In this document: positions 43,017 through 55,146 of the stretch, piece by piece
How the letters are laid out: each line of letters begins with the position of its first letter
How positions within the stretch are numbered: position 1 is the first letter of the stretch
Source of the DNA: Allantophomopsis cytisporea
Taxonomy: Eukaryota; Ascomycota; Leotiomycetes; Phacidiales; Phacidiaceae
Direction of reading: 5' to 3'
NCBI GenBank assembly: GCA_024752435.1
Contig: CP103033.1
Location: 930,001 to 994,000 of the forward strand
DNA length: 64,000 nt
Position numbers and translations under genes: made by a program
Notes under the pieces: model-generated
Database searches by the model: none
The model's input: the letters and a program-made list of their open reading frames with translations, nothing else
Told to the model about the DNA's origin: nothing

Positions 43017-46016
43017 TTCGAAGATAGTATCGACCAATCTAAATCTATCGATGGGTATTAGGCGATTGTGGGCTTCGATCGTGAAGTGATACGAAAACGT
43101 TCGCAGCGTCGAACGAGTGAGACGTGCGTGGCTTCGTACCAGAAATGTAAAATGGTAGAATTAAAGTTAGAATATAAGAAAGAAAAGACAACGAGAGTAA
43201 TGCGAAGAGATCGCGATGTTTAGATATGATAAGAGGAGGTTGAGGAGTCTGGAAGTGTGGAGAAAAGCGAGTGGAGCGACGACATGGTATTTGACTTGGG
43301 ACGGACTTAGAAAAGTAGCATAGGCAATTGATGTGCCTGGGAAATTGCTTCATGTCAGATCTGGCCATAGTGCCGAGAGTTCGCAGTCAAACGGCGTGCT
43401 TCTGCACAGAGAACGGCGGGAATTGGTCCATTTCGACTGGGGTTGTAGACCAAGGCTATGAATACGCACCAAGCCAAGAGGAAACTTACCAGGGTTTTCT
43501 TGGGGGCTTACCAGTGCCTGACAAGTAGGAGGTGGCTTGACTGATTTATTCGTTAGATGCCCTGACGATCCTTGAAAATAGCCTCTAATTGCAGTCTTGT
43601 TTAAGCAAAAGGATGTCCATGCACTACCCATGGTAGGTAAAAGCCCAAAAGTTTGTTCAATAAGATGTTGGTGATTTAGGCCATTTGTAGCAGTGGTATC
43701 CTATTTTATGCACTGTATTTCTTTTCCTTAGAGCCTCAAAGAATGCGAAGACTATCTGGTGGCTGCTTGGAAGAAGCTTGAGGCTGTTGAGTTTTTCGAA
43801 CGACTCGTGGATAAGTCAACCGTTGAGTATTCGCCGAGCACAAGTGCAAAGTGAGGTTTGGATACGGAAGAAGATTCCATAAGTCATAGTCATGTCTATC
43901 TCAGACACTTCCGTTAGACCGTCGTCCGTTTATGGAGCTCTTCATAAATGCTACGAGGAGGATGTTGAGAAGAAGACGGCGACTGTTGTTGATTGCAGAG
44001 ACATGGTCGGAGAGAAATAAGGTGTACTGTGTACAGAGACGTGGAGCCTTTTCTCCTGTAGAGTGAGAGTCTGGAGCATTAAGGTAGCGGGGCAGAGACA
44101 CACCACAGCCGAACGAACTCACCATATCATACTCTGTTTTTAGCAGACCCGCAGCAGCATGGTGCAGTACCAATGTGAATAGGTATTCCCTCCATCCATG
44201 GGTTGCTTACTCTGTTGTATGATTTGCGGTGGGTTGGACGTAGATCTCGAGCATCTTAGTCATTACCGAATGAGGATGTATCCAAGTATCCAAATATCCA
44301 AATGCAATCTGGCAGATTAGCCAAATACGAGTTGCTTTCTATTCTTTCAAGGAGAGTCTTGGCGAAGTGCGATATTGATTGCGTCGGGGAGAAGCGCAGA
44401 GCACAGAGTAACAAATAAGCAAGCAGGCTTTTGTGCTCCGTATGCAGCACCAACAGTAGAAAAGTCCAGGGCTGAACGGCACAGACGAACGGCCACATGA
44501 AGATACCTGGTCACGTTGCTTTACTTGGTCAAGACCGCTTCAACAATACATACATATCGTGGCTTGGGCACAGTCTCTTCTCCGGGCCTTCTGACACTCT
44601 GTTGTTGTGAATGTTGGCTTCTTCTCCGGAGCTTGCATACAAAGTACATTCATCGCGTGTCATATCGGTTCCAGTTGCATTCATGACCGATGTGGGCCGA
44701 CTTTTCGATAGTCACAGTGTCGATAAGTACAGTCAGAGAGTAAAAAAGCCGAACGGGTAGTTTTTTGTTGAATTCTGGGCGTGTTTGGTGCAGATAATGC
44801 AAAGCTGAAGATGAGTAGCATACCGAGAAGATGATATCCTTGGGACTGGTGATAAGTCTCGGGTACAGTAGCAGCGAAAAAAGAGCGCCGGCATGGTGCC
44901 GTGACTCGCGAGACAACAGAAATGAAGGGTGATCTTAACTCTGCTCCCGAACGATGGTCTGGCCGACAGCAAAGTGTAAGAGATAGCAAGGAAGTGGCTA
45001 TTTGAGCCTGTCATAATTCGAGACCATTATCGTTGGAGTATAAACACTTATTGAATCCATATGAGAAAACCTTGGAAAATTGTATGACTGACTGACGACA
45101 ATGATTGCGTGTAGTGTTCATGGATTCTCGGTCATAGTGCCGTGATCGAATGAGAGGCCAGCATCTGTTGTAAAGGTTTGAATCGACCCTTAAGCTTTTA
45201 TTTGTCTTGGCTTCAATGCTATGTATGGATGTATATGTATTATGTACAAACATACATATATACATACATACATACACCCTTACATAATTCAGCGAATTGA
45301 AATGCATCGCATATATGTACAACTCTGAGAGCATGAAAAGAGAGAGAGGAAGGGGAAAGCAAAAGAGGAAGAAGGGCTAGTTATTGGTATTTCATAAAGT
45401 GCTCGTATCTCGTATCTATTCAAGAGCATCACGTTAAGCCACCAATCTTGATGGATTTATGGTACGTACCAGTACCAGTCAGCATCCGGAAAATCAATAA
45501 TATCCATCGTCTCTTGTCAATAATCTCTGAATGTTCAAGTCTCGAGGCTTTCTGCATAGGCTTATAGTACATCAGGATTATAGAATGATTTGACAAGCTG
45601 CGACACGCATAATCATAACCAAGAAGCCAGAAGTCGCAAAGTAACGTCGATCAAATCCATCAATCATCTTAATCAATCTTGCAATGAAATGTTCAAGATG
45701 TTCGTCCTCGACTTCATCCCACCATCTACATTTACCTACCTATTGACCGACTTCCCGTCACCCTCATCTCAGCCTTGCCCCGCCAACCAATGACGACGAA
45801 CTTCCCCGTTCGGCTGACAACTCCACTGTTTCGGACATTGTTTGCCGATAACCGCCATATCTGACGTCGAATTCAAGAACAGTCCTACATTTATTCGTCT
45901 TGTACATATTTATTTCTTACATACCTAGAATTACTCGGTTTCATCTCCTGCGATGAAATTCTAATAGACTATATATAGCCCACATATTCTCGTTAGACAT
46001 TGGCCGAGGTGGCATC
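43017..46016. other. Intergenic region, no gene seen
   Basis: 3 kb. It holds the promoters of the GPI protein (left) and AFG1 (right). Only short open frames occur. A degenerate (TACA)n tract lies near 45221-45277. Confidence 0.6.
45221..45277. repeat. Imperfect TATG/TACA microsatellite
   Basis: Alternating ATGTAT and CATACA units form a self-complementary tract. Confidence 0.7.
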
Positions 46017-47847
46017 ATGAAGTTCGGTCAAGGACAGGCCAGAACGGCTCAGCGATTACTCCGGCCACAGAGCTCTATTGCTGCCGTAAGAGGAGGATAT
46101 GGAAGAGCGATCTGTACTCGTTGTAAGGGAGTTGTACCGGTTAGTAGAGGATCAAATGCGACAGCCTCAATGGCTTTGCGCCTGGGGGCAACCCGCTCTG
46201 GTGGCAAGGCTCTCGTGGCATTCCCAGCAAGAAATGTTGCCGGACAGAGGAGGGCATTTGCAACTGTGCAGCATGGTACGAAAACCACCTCTTGTCGCCG
46301 AACATTGCTAACTTTTGCAGTAAATCCTGACGATCGTGGACCTATGCAAGAATACGACAGTCGGGTGGCGCAAGGGAAATTAAGGGACGATGAACACCAG
46401 AGAGGTCAGCAATGAAGTGCTATGTACAGATCATGATCAAGACTAATGTTACTTAAAGGTATCATTCAAAGTCTCCAACATCTCCACGACGAACTTCGAA
46501 ATTACACTGCTCCGCCCATCGTCCACCCCACTTCCGAGCAGTTGAAGCCCGTCGCCCCTTCTTTGTTCGGGCGACTCTTCGGCAACGCAAAAGCATCAGA
46601 GAATGCGCTCAAAGAAATTCCCGAGAATCTTCCAAGAGGGTTGTACCTATTCGGCGATGTTGGAAGTGGGAAAACCATGCTGATGGATATGTTCTACGAT
46701 ACTTTGCCGTCGAACGTAACATCGAAGACTCGAATTCATTTCCACAATTTCATGCAGGATGTGCACAAGCGATTGCATCAGATGAAAATGGAGCACGGCA
46801 ACGATGTGGACGCCATTCCATTCATAGCAGCTGACATTGCCGAGCGCGGTAACGTCCTCTGCTTTGACGAGTTTCAATGTACAGACGTCGCAGACGCCAT
46901 GATCTTGCGCCGGTACGCTCCACCCTCTTTTCACTTCCCAAGTTGCGTAACAAACTAACACCCCATCTAGCCTCTTGGAAGCTCTTATGTCTCATGGTGT
47001 CGTCCTCGTTACAACCTCCAACCGACATCCAGATGACCTCTACAAGAATGGAATCCAACGCGAGTCCTTCATCCCATGTATCAACCTGCTCAAACGACGT
47101 CTACATGTAATAAACCTCGATTCCCCCACGGATTACCGAAAAATCCCACGTCCACCGTCCGGCGTCTACCACTCGCCCCTAGATTCGCATGCCAAATCCC
47201 ACGCCGAGAAATGGTTCCGCTTCCTCGCAGATCCAGAGAACGATCCGCCACACGCCGAAGTCCAGAAAGTATGGGGCCGCGAGATCCAAGTGCCGAAGGC
47301 GAGTGGTAAGGCGGCCATGTTCACCTTCGACGAGATCATCGGGCGACCCACATCCGCGGCGGATTACATCGAGCTGATGAGGAGTTACAACGCGTTCATT
47401 GTCACCGATGTGCCAGCCATGACGTATCGCGAGCGCGATCTCGCGAGACGGTTCATCACATTCATCGATGCGGTGTATGAATCGCGCGCGAAATTGGTGC
47501 TCACTACCGCAGTCCCGCTTACGCAGCTCTTTTTGAGCAAGGATGAGATTAAGGAGAGTATTAAGAAGGCTGATATGCCAGATCCTAAGAGTGATAGTGG
47601 CGAGGACGTTGATGATGCCATGCGCTCTTTGATGGATGATTTGGGTATGAATATGACGATGCTGAAGAGTAGTTCTATTTTCAGTGGTGATGAGGAGCGC
47701 TTTGCTTTTGCGAGAGCGCTGAGTAGACTTAGTGAGATGGGTAGCGTTGAGTGGGTGGAGCGTGGGATGGGATTGGAGAAGGATGGGGGTGCTAGTGAGA
47801 AGGCGTTGAGGGATGAGGAGAGAAAGGTTGTGTTGGAGAGCTCGTAG
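46017..47847 (+). CDS. AFG1: AFG1-like mitochondrial AAA-type ATPase
   Basis: Predicted 557 residues; exons 46017-46275, 46321-46404, 46459-46912 and 46971-47847. The first ~85 residues are basic, Ala/Arg/Ser-rich and nearly free of acids, a mitochondrial presequence. The ATPase core has Walker A GDVGSGKTMLMDMFYD near residue 180, HFHNFMQDVHKRLH, Walker B NVLCFDEFQCTDVADAMIL, and HGVVLVTTSNRHPDDLYKNG (sensor region), then RDLARRFITFIDAVYESR and TTAVPLTQLF. This is the AFG1/LACE1 pattern. The yeast and human proteins act in the mitochondrial inner membrane or matrix in quality control and turnover of respiratory-chain subunits. A C-terminal extension of ~120 residues is acidic and ends in a Lys/Glu-rich stretch. 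The start is the first ATG and the only one that retains the presequence. Confidence 0.95.
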
Positions 47848-49258
47848 GAGGTGTTGAATACCCGGGTTGAATGGATTTTGAATTTGGACTGTGGATTTTT
47901 GTTGATATTGAGGTCTTGATGGGGATAACCTGATTGTGATGTCTTATTCGTGGCTACCTGTATTATGATCACTGATGTGTTAATACTCCTTGACTCTTAG
48001 GATAAGCAGTACAAACAAGAATTCTATAGTAATGAGTTGAGAATGATTGAGGACGAAGAGCATATGTACCGCTACAATAAGCCCGAATACTTCTCAAAAT
48101 CAGGTCCTGATATTCACCTCTCAGATAATCATGTTCTAAAAGTGTAGATCCCACAGTCAAGTAATGAAGTTCAATGTCACTTGACTCCCCTTACCCTGAC
48201 TGACCATGGAAAATTGTTGTTCCTACACTTCTAGTTCATACCCGTGCCCCATGCACATTTTCCAAGCTATGTAATCTCCCTGCCATTGTCCATGCTCGTT
48301 CTCTCTTCAGTCGAACAGATTTGTCATTTGATTTTGAATGTCTTCTCCAGCCCATGCTAAGTCTAACATAAGGTATTCATGTGATAGATAAAGACGAGAA
48401 TGATGATGAAACTGTGGATGGTGATGGGGCACTGTATGACAACAGAAAGTAAGTAGTGTGTACGGGTAATGATCTGACAGCTGACTCCGGAATCAATCAA
48501 ACGACTCCATTTGTCTTAATGCTTGTGTAGAGATTGGGGTATGTATATATATATATATATATATATATTAAGTCTTCAAAAGATTGTTTATTGTATGTAT
48601 TCCGTCTAGTTTCGTTTAACAAAAGCCGGGCATGTACTTGGCCTTTCTTATCCAGCTCTTGTATATACCTCTCATTGTTTTTGATTTACATTGTCAAAAT
48701 CTAAAACTGGTATAGAAGACTACTTATTAGCCAGAGCTTTGGATGTACTACCAATATACTACAAACAGAAGCCTCATATGTCAAAGTAAAACTATTTTTT
48801 AGCACTCAAACTAGTACATGTATAAAATAGAACATGTTGAGAGTATATATGTATAAAGAGAGTCCAAATGATGACAAAAGTACGAATAGTAGTGAGGCGG
48901 AATAACAATAAGAGACTTAGTATGTGCAAAACAATGTTCATTCTGAAGCTCGGAGATTACGTTGAGTTGGATACTTGGTTCGATGTTTCGAATGGCAAGT
49001 ATTTATAGAGCTCGGGCGTAATACGTTATAGGTTTGGACATAGTAATAGAGAACTTATGAAGATATCGTAGAGTTGCAATTCGACATAGAATCCCTTTCA
49101 AAAAGCGAGGTACAATCTGGCAACTAATGCAAGTCTACGCTGAGGAACACTTCGATGTACACATATGTTGTAGCTTGCAAGTCTTGAAATGGTGATATTA
49201 ATTTTTTTACCATAAATTGACAGTCATTTGCTCATACTCTGTATCAAGTTTCTATCAT
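47848..49258. other. Intergenic AT-rich region
   Basis: 1.4 kb between convergent genes. No supported gene. It contains the TA microsatellite at 48544-48569. Confidence 0.6.
48544..48569. repeat. (TA)n microsatellite
   Basis: About a dozen uninterrupted TA units. Confidence 0.9.
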
Positions 49259-50390
49259 CTAAGCCCCAAAACTCTTTCTATAGCCATCTAAGATATCCAA
49301 ACTCACATAGTTGCCTCCACATACCACAATAACAACTTTTGTCTTTGCCCACTGCTCATCACTCAAGCCCTCTCCCAAGATCTCCCTTAACTTTCCATCA
49401 TAAGCCATAGCAACACTAACCCCACAGGCAATCTCCACCAAGATTCTCTCATCATCCGCAAATCTGACCGAGCCCATCGCCGCCTCCGCATCACTAAGCA
49501 CCACACTTGTAACCCTCGGATCCTTCGAACACTCAAATGCCTGTTTTGCAACCCGAGTAGCACCCAGACAATTCGCAATGCTCGTAATACCCGGTAAAGT
49601 AACCAGCTCACCAGCCTTCACGCTTGCTGCAAGACTATCCGCGCCGGCAGTCTCCACAGCAATGACCTTCACGTCACTCCCACTCCATCCCTGTTTCGAA
49701 ATCTCAGCCTCCTTCTCAACCCGTCCTAGCCCCTGCATAACCCCACTCAACAACCCTCCACCCCCAACACTCAAAACAACCGCATCAAACCCCTCCTCCA
49801 AATCCTCAACGAGCTCCCCCACAATCCCACTCGCCCCCTCCCAAACATCCTCATGATCAAAAGGCGGAACATAAACGCCCTCCTCGCCCTGATTCTCCCT
49901 CATAACCACCTCCCGCAAATACGCATCCGCCTCAGCCCAGCCCTTCCCATACTGCACGACATCCGCGCCCACGACCTCCAGCTTACGCATCATGAAAGCA
50001 CTCGTGCTGAGCGGGACGACAATAGTAGCTCGCTGCTTGAGAGATTGCGCGGCGGTTGCACACGCCATGCCCGCATTTCCGCCAGAGGAGCAGTAAAAGT
50101 GAAGTGGCGTGGATGCCGCTGGGGATGCTTGGTGACGTGCGAGGGCTTTGAGCATCAGGTTCCCAATCCCGCGAGATTTGAAGGAGTTAGAGGGTTGGAG
50201 ATTCTCTAGTTTGAGGAGGATTTCGCTGGGGATTCTTAGTTTCGTTCTTGGGGTTTGGTGGATTTTAAAATCGTAGGGGAGATGCCATGTGACGTTGTAC
50301 GTACCAACCGGCGGCGCGAGATAGTGCGGCGGAGCGAACCACTGGGGTTCTGAGCCATGGTTTCTCGATTTTTTGGGATGAAGATGTCAT
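49259..50390 (-). CDS. CHA1: L-serine/L-threonine dehydratase, PLP-dependent (CHA1-like)
   Basis: Predicted 350 residues; exons 50390-50305 and 50225-49259. It converts L-serine (and L-threonine) to pyruvate (or 2-oxobutanoate) and ammonia in the cytosol or mitochondrion. PLP-binding Lys45 lies in QPSNSFKSRGIG, the phosphate-binding loop is CSSGGNAGMACA, and the glycine-rich VLSVGGGGLLSGVMQG follows; VVCGGNY near the end is the family motif with the pyridine-ring contact. The N-terminus KPWLRTPVVRSAALSRAAGC aligns with CHA1-type enzymes. Splicing is constrained: the two acceptor-like AGs before 50226 would create a TGA at the junction, so the CCCAG ending the intron at 50226 is chosen. Length is normal for eukaryotic serine dehydratases; a threonine-specific role is possible. 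Confidence 0.9.
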
Positions 50391-50961
50391 CTTGTGTTTT
50401 TGTCTATTGATTTTGGAATTGATTGGGAGTTTGGATATGGGAGGGATGATAATATATGACTCGACGGACGAAGAATGATGGAGAGGCAGGCTGTCGCATA
50501 GCCTCGTACTAGGATGTAGGTGGGCCGTTGACATAATAAGGGCGCGCCTTTGGATTGACACGAAATATGGGACTTTAAGTGTTCTCATGTATTCAAAGGA
50601 TTTTAATGATGAGCTTCTAAAACGCGTGTTGGTATTTTGAGTCGTCCTGCAATGTCAGTGAGCTTATGCGATCAAACCAGGAAGTTTTGCCTGAATGCGA
50701 ATGAATGTCAACTGTTCAAGGGATCTTTGACATTGTTCGTAGATGTCGTAGGAAAATTGACTCATGCTGAATAAGTGAATGTGCGTCACTTTCAGTAATA
50801 CATCCCATTGAGGCTCATTAACTGTTTAACGTCATGTATTATGCACTGCTGAAGACCAAGTTGGTCATGATTCTATACATTTGATATTGCGTAAACCAGA
50901 CAAGTACCTCCGGGTATCCAAACGCCATGAACCGTGTATATACGTAAGTTCTACAACATAC
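50391..50961. other. Intergenic region, no gene seen
   Basis: About 570 bp: the dehydratase promoter, then the 3' flank of the exchanger. Confidence 0.6.
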
Positions 50962-53900
50962 TCAAAACAATTCAGCAAGCACATCACCCCAAATTCCAGT
51001 AACTTCAACACCTAAGTTGACAACCGTGCTAATGACCCAAATAGTGATAAGCACGAATCCAATCCTCCTACTCATAACCCATTTATTTAGCGGCACCATT
51101 ATCAAGAGTCCCACCAATGTAATCAACAACGTAATAGCAGAGATCATCAGCGTCCCGCTGACCTCCACCTCGTAAGGTCTATACTTCAATTTCCTATCGG
51201 GATGTTTGCGATGGCGAGTATGCGCTTCTGTGATGGTCATGTACAGTCCACTGAGGCCAATACCCAATAAGATATTGAGCATTGGACCGCCGAAACAGGC
51301 TGACAGAGCCATGACTGGATACCCAAGCTTTGCAACAGTGATGTCTGCGACCAGATCTCCCAATGAATTTCCAACAGCGAAGATGGTAAGGCCGAGAATT
51401 GCGTCTGAGATATTGAAGATAACACCAAATGCTTTCAAAACACCGACAACTTCGTTCGCAATAGTCGAAATCCACGCTATGCTGACGGCAAAGCCGAGAA
51501 AGCAGAATAGGAAACGGTACTTTGGCGGTTTGTCAGGTGATGTTGTCAAGAGTAAGATAGCAAGTGCTATCAGAGATCCTAGCAGACAGTAAAGAACTGG
51601 GCGAACAAGACCATATAGATTGAAGTCTTCTGTGGTATTTGCCCAGATAATGAATGCGGTGAATAAAGGAGCAGTGAATATCTGAACAACAACTAGCCAA
51701 CGGTTCCAGTCCTTGAGCGCAGCTGGAGGCGCTGCAGCAGCAGCTGGAGCACCACTGGGCGCAGCGCTGTCAACTACATTTGGTTGCTTCTGGGATACAT
51801 GTTGGGAATGTGCGTGAAGGTTTTCTGTTGATACAGCGACCTCAGCTGTAGATCCATGGCCAGCAAAACCTCTGTAAGACGGAGAAATGGGACTCAAGAG
51901 GTTCTGGTCATGTCCATTCGCTCTCTGGTGTTCCAACAAAAGTGCCTCGTATCCCGGATCGAATGCGGGTCCATTAGGTGTAAGCAAAATGCGCGTGGAA
52001 CTTCTGCTTCTGCTGCGGCGACGATGCCTCTCCTCAATGATGATCTCCTCTTCCTCCTTTGGAGCTTCCGCTTCGACAACAGGGAGAGTGATTGCCAGAA
52101 GAAAGATACTCGGGGTTGACGCCAGGGACAGAATCTTATCCCAGATGCCTTTATGCTTCCACATGTACAAGGCAGGGAAGAGTGTTGCCATGAGTATTTG
52201 TGGACTTGGGAGGAACCGATATGGCCACCATTTGTAGATCTTCTCTTCCTCAGTATGTGTTTGGACTAAGTACAATGATTCAGCGATTGAATCCGGAATG
52301 AGAATGCTGGGTGCTCTTGTGCTGCGCGCAGATGTTGGATAAAGCGAGTCGTCGTAAGAAGGAAAACGAAGAATCGGAGACGATGATCGTGACTGCGAGC
52401 TAGCAATAGATGGTATTTGTAGTTTCGGCCTCACAGGTGCCACTTTCGGTTGTGGAGATGGGGTTTGCGGATCCTCAGTTGGATCGTCACGGTAAGGAAC
52501 AAGAGGAGAGCGGGATCGAGGGCGACGCTCATTGGTTGGTGGTGCTAAACGATCCTCGATTGCCAAGCGTCTCCCTCCAACATTTGACGGGCTTATGTCT
52601 CTTGATGAAGACCCTGAGGCAGGTCGAGGAGACTCAGTGAAAACATTTCGTGACTCGTCCGTAATGCTAAGAACTGGTGTATCTGGTGCTTGATGCTTCG
52701 GAAATGTTGGCGTCGCACCGACAACTCCAACATTGGGTATCGGCGCAACAGTAAAGGCTGCGGGATCGGTATGTCTGTTTCGAGCATCATTCATAGAAAC
52801 AGCTCTCATTCGAGAACTTAAAGTCGGTGGGCCACCGGTGGGATTGTCCACATCCAACAGGTTCTGTTGATGAATTATACTCGGTGCGGTCGAACCCGGT
52901 GCAGAGAAGCCTTCTTCAGGAACAACAGAGGCCACGTTGTCATCAGAATACCGCCGGAGATGTATAGGCGGTGCATGCATACTTCTTGACTTTTGAAGCG
53001 AAGATAAAACTGATCGAAACTCGAGAGCACCAATAAGACTGGGACGTATGGGGGTTATTGTATTTCGTCGAGTGCCTGTAGGCCGAATAACCCTCATATT
53101 CTGGCTCATTTCATTGGCCATGAAACGTTCCCCGTCTTCATCGCTGTCGTCTCCACTAAAGTCTGCATAAGGGCTGCCCGCTCGTTCCAGCGCCGCAAAG
53201 TCTTCCCCAGATCGTAGGGATCTCTGGTCACCAGTTGGCACATCTTCGTATTCTCCGTCCTCCTCCACAACTTCAAGTTCTTCGTGGCCAGGATGCAAAA
53301 CTTGCCCCCTAGCAGCAGCATCTCGTTCGCGAATCCTGTGACGGCGTCCAAGGTACCAGTGCCACATTACGACAGTGAAAACGTAGAAAACGTAGAAGCC
53401 CACCATGGCCGCACATTCCCACATCAGTAGTTTTCCGTCGGCCAGAAACACCATCGAAAAGCTGGCCGCCACAATGAAGAAGCCAACATCACGAACAAAA
53501 GTCTTCTTTCCAACTCTGAATTCTTGAACCAATGCCATTGAGCCCGCAACAACCGCAGTAATGAACCCGGCAGCTCCGATGAGCTCACCGACCGCGAGAC
53601 TGCCACTGTTCGTTTTCATCGCTGCGAAGGTCGAAAAGACATCCGGTGATCCGTTTCCGAACGCAAGAAAAGTTACACCCGCCATACTCTCCGACATTCC
53701 TAACAAGCTCGACATTGTACTCAGGTTGATACAGAAGAAATCGCTGGCAGCAATGCCGATTGTCGAAAAGAGCAGTCCGAGCCATAGTGCGAGGATGACA
53801 AAGGCAACAGGTTGCGCCTTTTCCAGGTTGCAGTAGTAGAGAGACAAGTAGGACAGAAGACCTGCTTCTTCGTCGGGGCAATTCGCTTTGATGAAGGCAC

Positions 53901-54245
53901 ATTTATCCTCGGCATGATGAACGAGTCGACACTATTCGTAGTTAGTCACTGCGCTGAAATATGCGCGATAAGGAATGGCATGGGCGTGATATTTGTCGCC
54001 AGCATCGAGACCGCTTCTCAAGAACATACCTCTTCATCCCGCTTCACCAGTCTATGGGGATCCAATGTCTGCAGAGCACGCTTTTGAGCAATGCCATAGT
54101 TATCGGCATGTCGGTATCTTGCGAATTGATCGGCGAGTAGACTGAAGATCGCGAGGGCAGATATAACGACAATAGTGATATGCAGTGCCCTGAAAGAATA
54201 TTTGGAACGTCGCAGGGCCGTAGCCGATGGTATTAGTCGTCGCAT
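50962..54245 (-). CDS. Na+/Ca2+ exchanger family membrane protein (NCLX/YDL206W-like)
   Basis: Predicted 1061 residues; exons 54245-54030 and 53931-50962. N-terminal anchor helix (TIVVISALAIFSLLADQ), then CRLVHHAEDKCAFIKANC and CPDEEAGLLSYLSLYYC, the cysteine-containing lumenal motif typical of NCLX-type exchangers. The alpha-1 repeat is AGVTFLAFGNGSPDVFSTFA and the alpha-2 repeat AVGNSLGDLVADITVAKLGY with FGGPMLNILLG, each within a group of about five membrane segments. Between them lies a ~400-residue cytosolic loop rich in Ser, Pro and Arg with no recognised domain. Such proteins exchange Ca2+ for Na+ or H+ on organelle membranes; in fungi the vacuole or ER is likely. No Ca2+-binding EF hand or CBD is seen in the loop. 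Confidence 0.9.
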
Positions 54246-54483
54246 TGTCTATGCATGCTTTTTCCAATGCACTGCATTGGAAGTATGTACTGATATAAGG
54301 AATGATGGATGAATGTCGGGGAACGAGTAGAAAGTTGGCATCGCATTGTCACCAACATGCGTGTGCCTACTACGATCGCGTGCCAAGTCTGACGTCGGCA
54401 CTGTCCTGTCAGTGTGCTTTTGGCTGTCTGATGGGAGGAGAATAGACAGTCGAGGATGAGATGGCGGCGGTGCACGGGGCGAG

Positions 54484-54502
54484 AGGGGAGGGGAGGGGAG
54501 GG
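54484..54502 (+). promoter_or_regulatory. Potential G-quadruplex tract
   Basis: Four G-runs (three of four, one of three) separated by single A residues, about 240 bp upstream of the exchanger start codon on the strand opposite to its coding strand. Confidence 0.6.
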
Positions 54503-54585
54503 ACAACCAAGGTAACGAGTGAAGGCAAGGTCGGTGGTGTACTACTGTAACTCACTGTTGCCTTTGATTTGCCGACTACCAACTC

Positions 54586-54613
54586 CCAAGTACCAAGTAC
54601 CAAGTACCAAGTA
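54586..54613. repeat. Tandem repeat (CCAAGTA)x4
   Basis: Four exact copies of the 7-base unit. Confidence 0.85.
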
Positions 54614-55146
54614 CGCCACCAATGATCGACGGATTATTTGTGCGGAGACTGAAAGATTTAGCCACATCGAAATGGACTATGCAAATACCAGTCGTGCCCG
54701 TATCTTCTCTGGCTTTCGTGATTGACCATGCTGGAAGGAATGTATAGCCTCAATGATTCCGCGGTCATTGGAAGATGTGTGCTTCCTCATGACTGCATGT
54801 TCTACATATATAGCGCTCGAAGAAATAGCTTCGGATAAGTTTGTGGCGGTGGATAAATGTATGAACCGCCAGCAATCACACAATCATAGATACCTCTACA
54901 GCTCTAGGCCATTCGAGGATTCTCAAATCCCAAATGTTTGCATTTTGCTGCATGGATTTGATCAGGATCATCAGGATCATATCTGTGGTCATGGAATACA
55001 CAACTGCCAGCCCACTGTGAGGAGAGTCGAGAGTCAATCATGGACGATGAAGTCGTTCGGAAAACAACGGTGATATATTCAATGATCATGGGGTATTGAT
55101 ACAAATGCCTAGTACTGTGCGCCTATTAATCCTGACAACGGTATAC

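Larger units (their letters stand above)
54246..55146. other. Intergenic region with a G-rich tract and short tandem repeat
   Basis: 0.9 kb between the exchanger start and the 3' end of the 2EXR gene. No gene seen. It holds the G-rich tract at 54484-54502 and the 7-bp repeat at 54586-54613. Confidence 0.6.
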
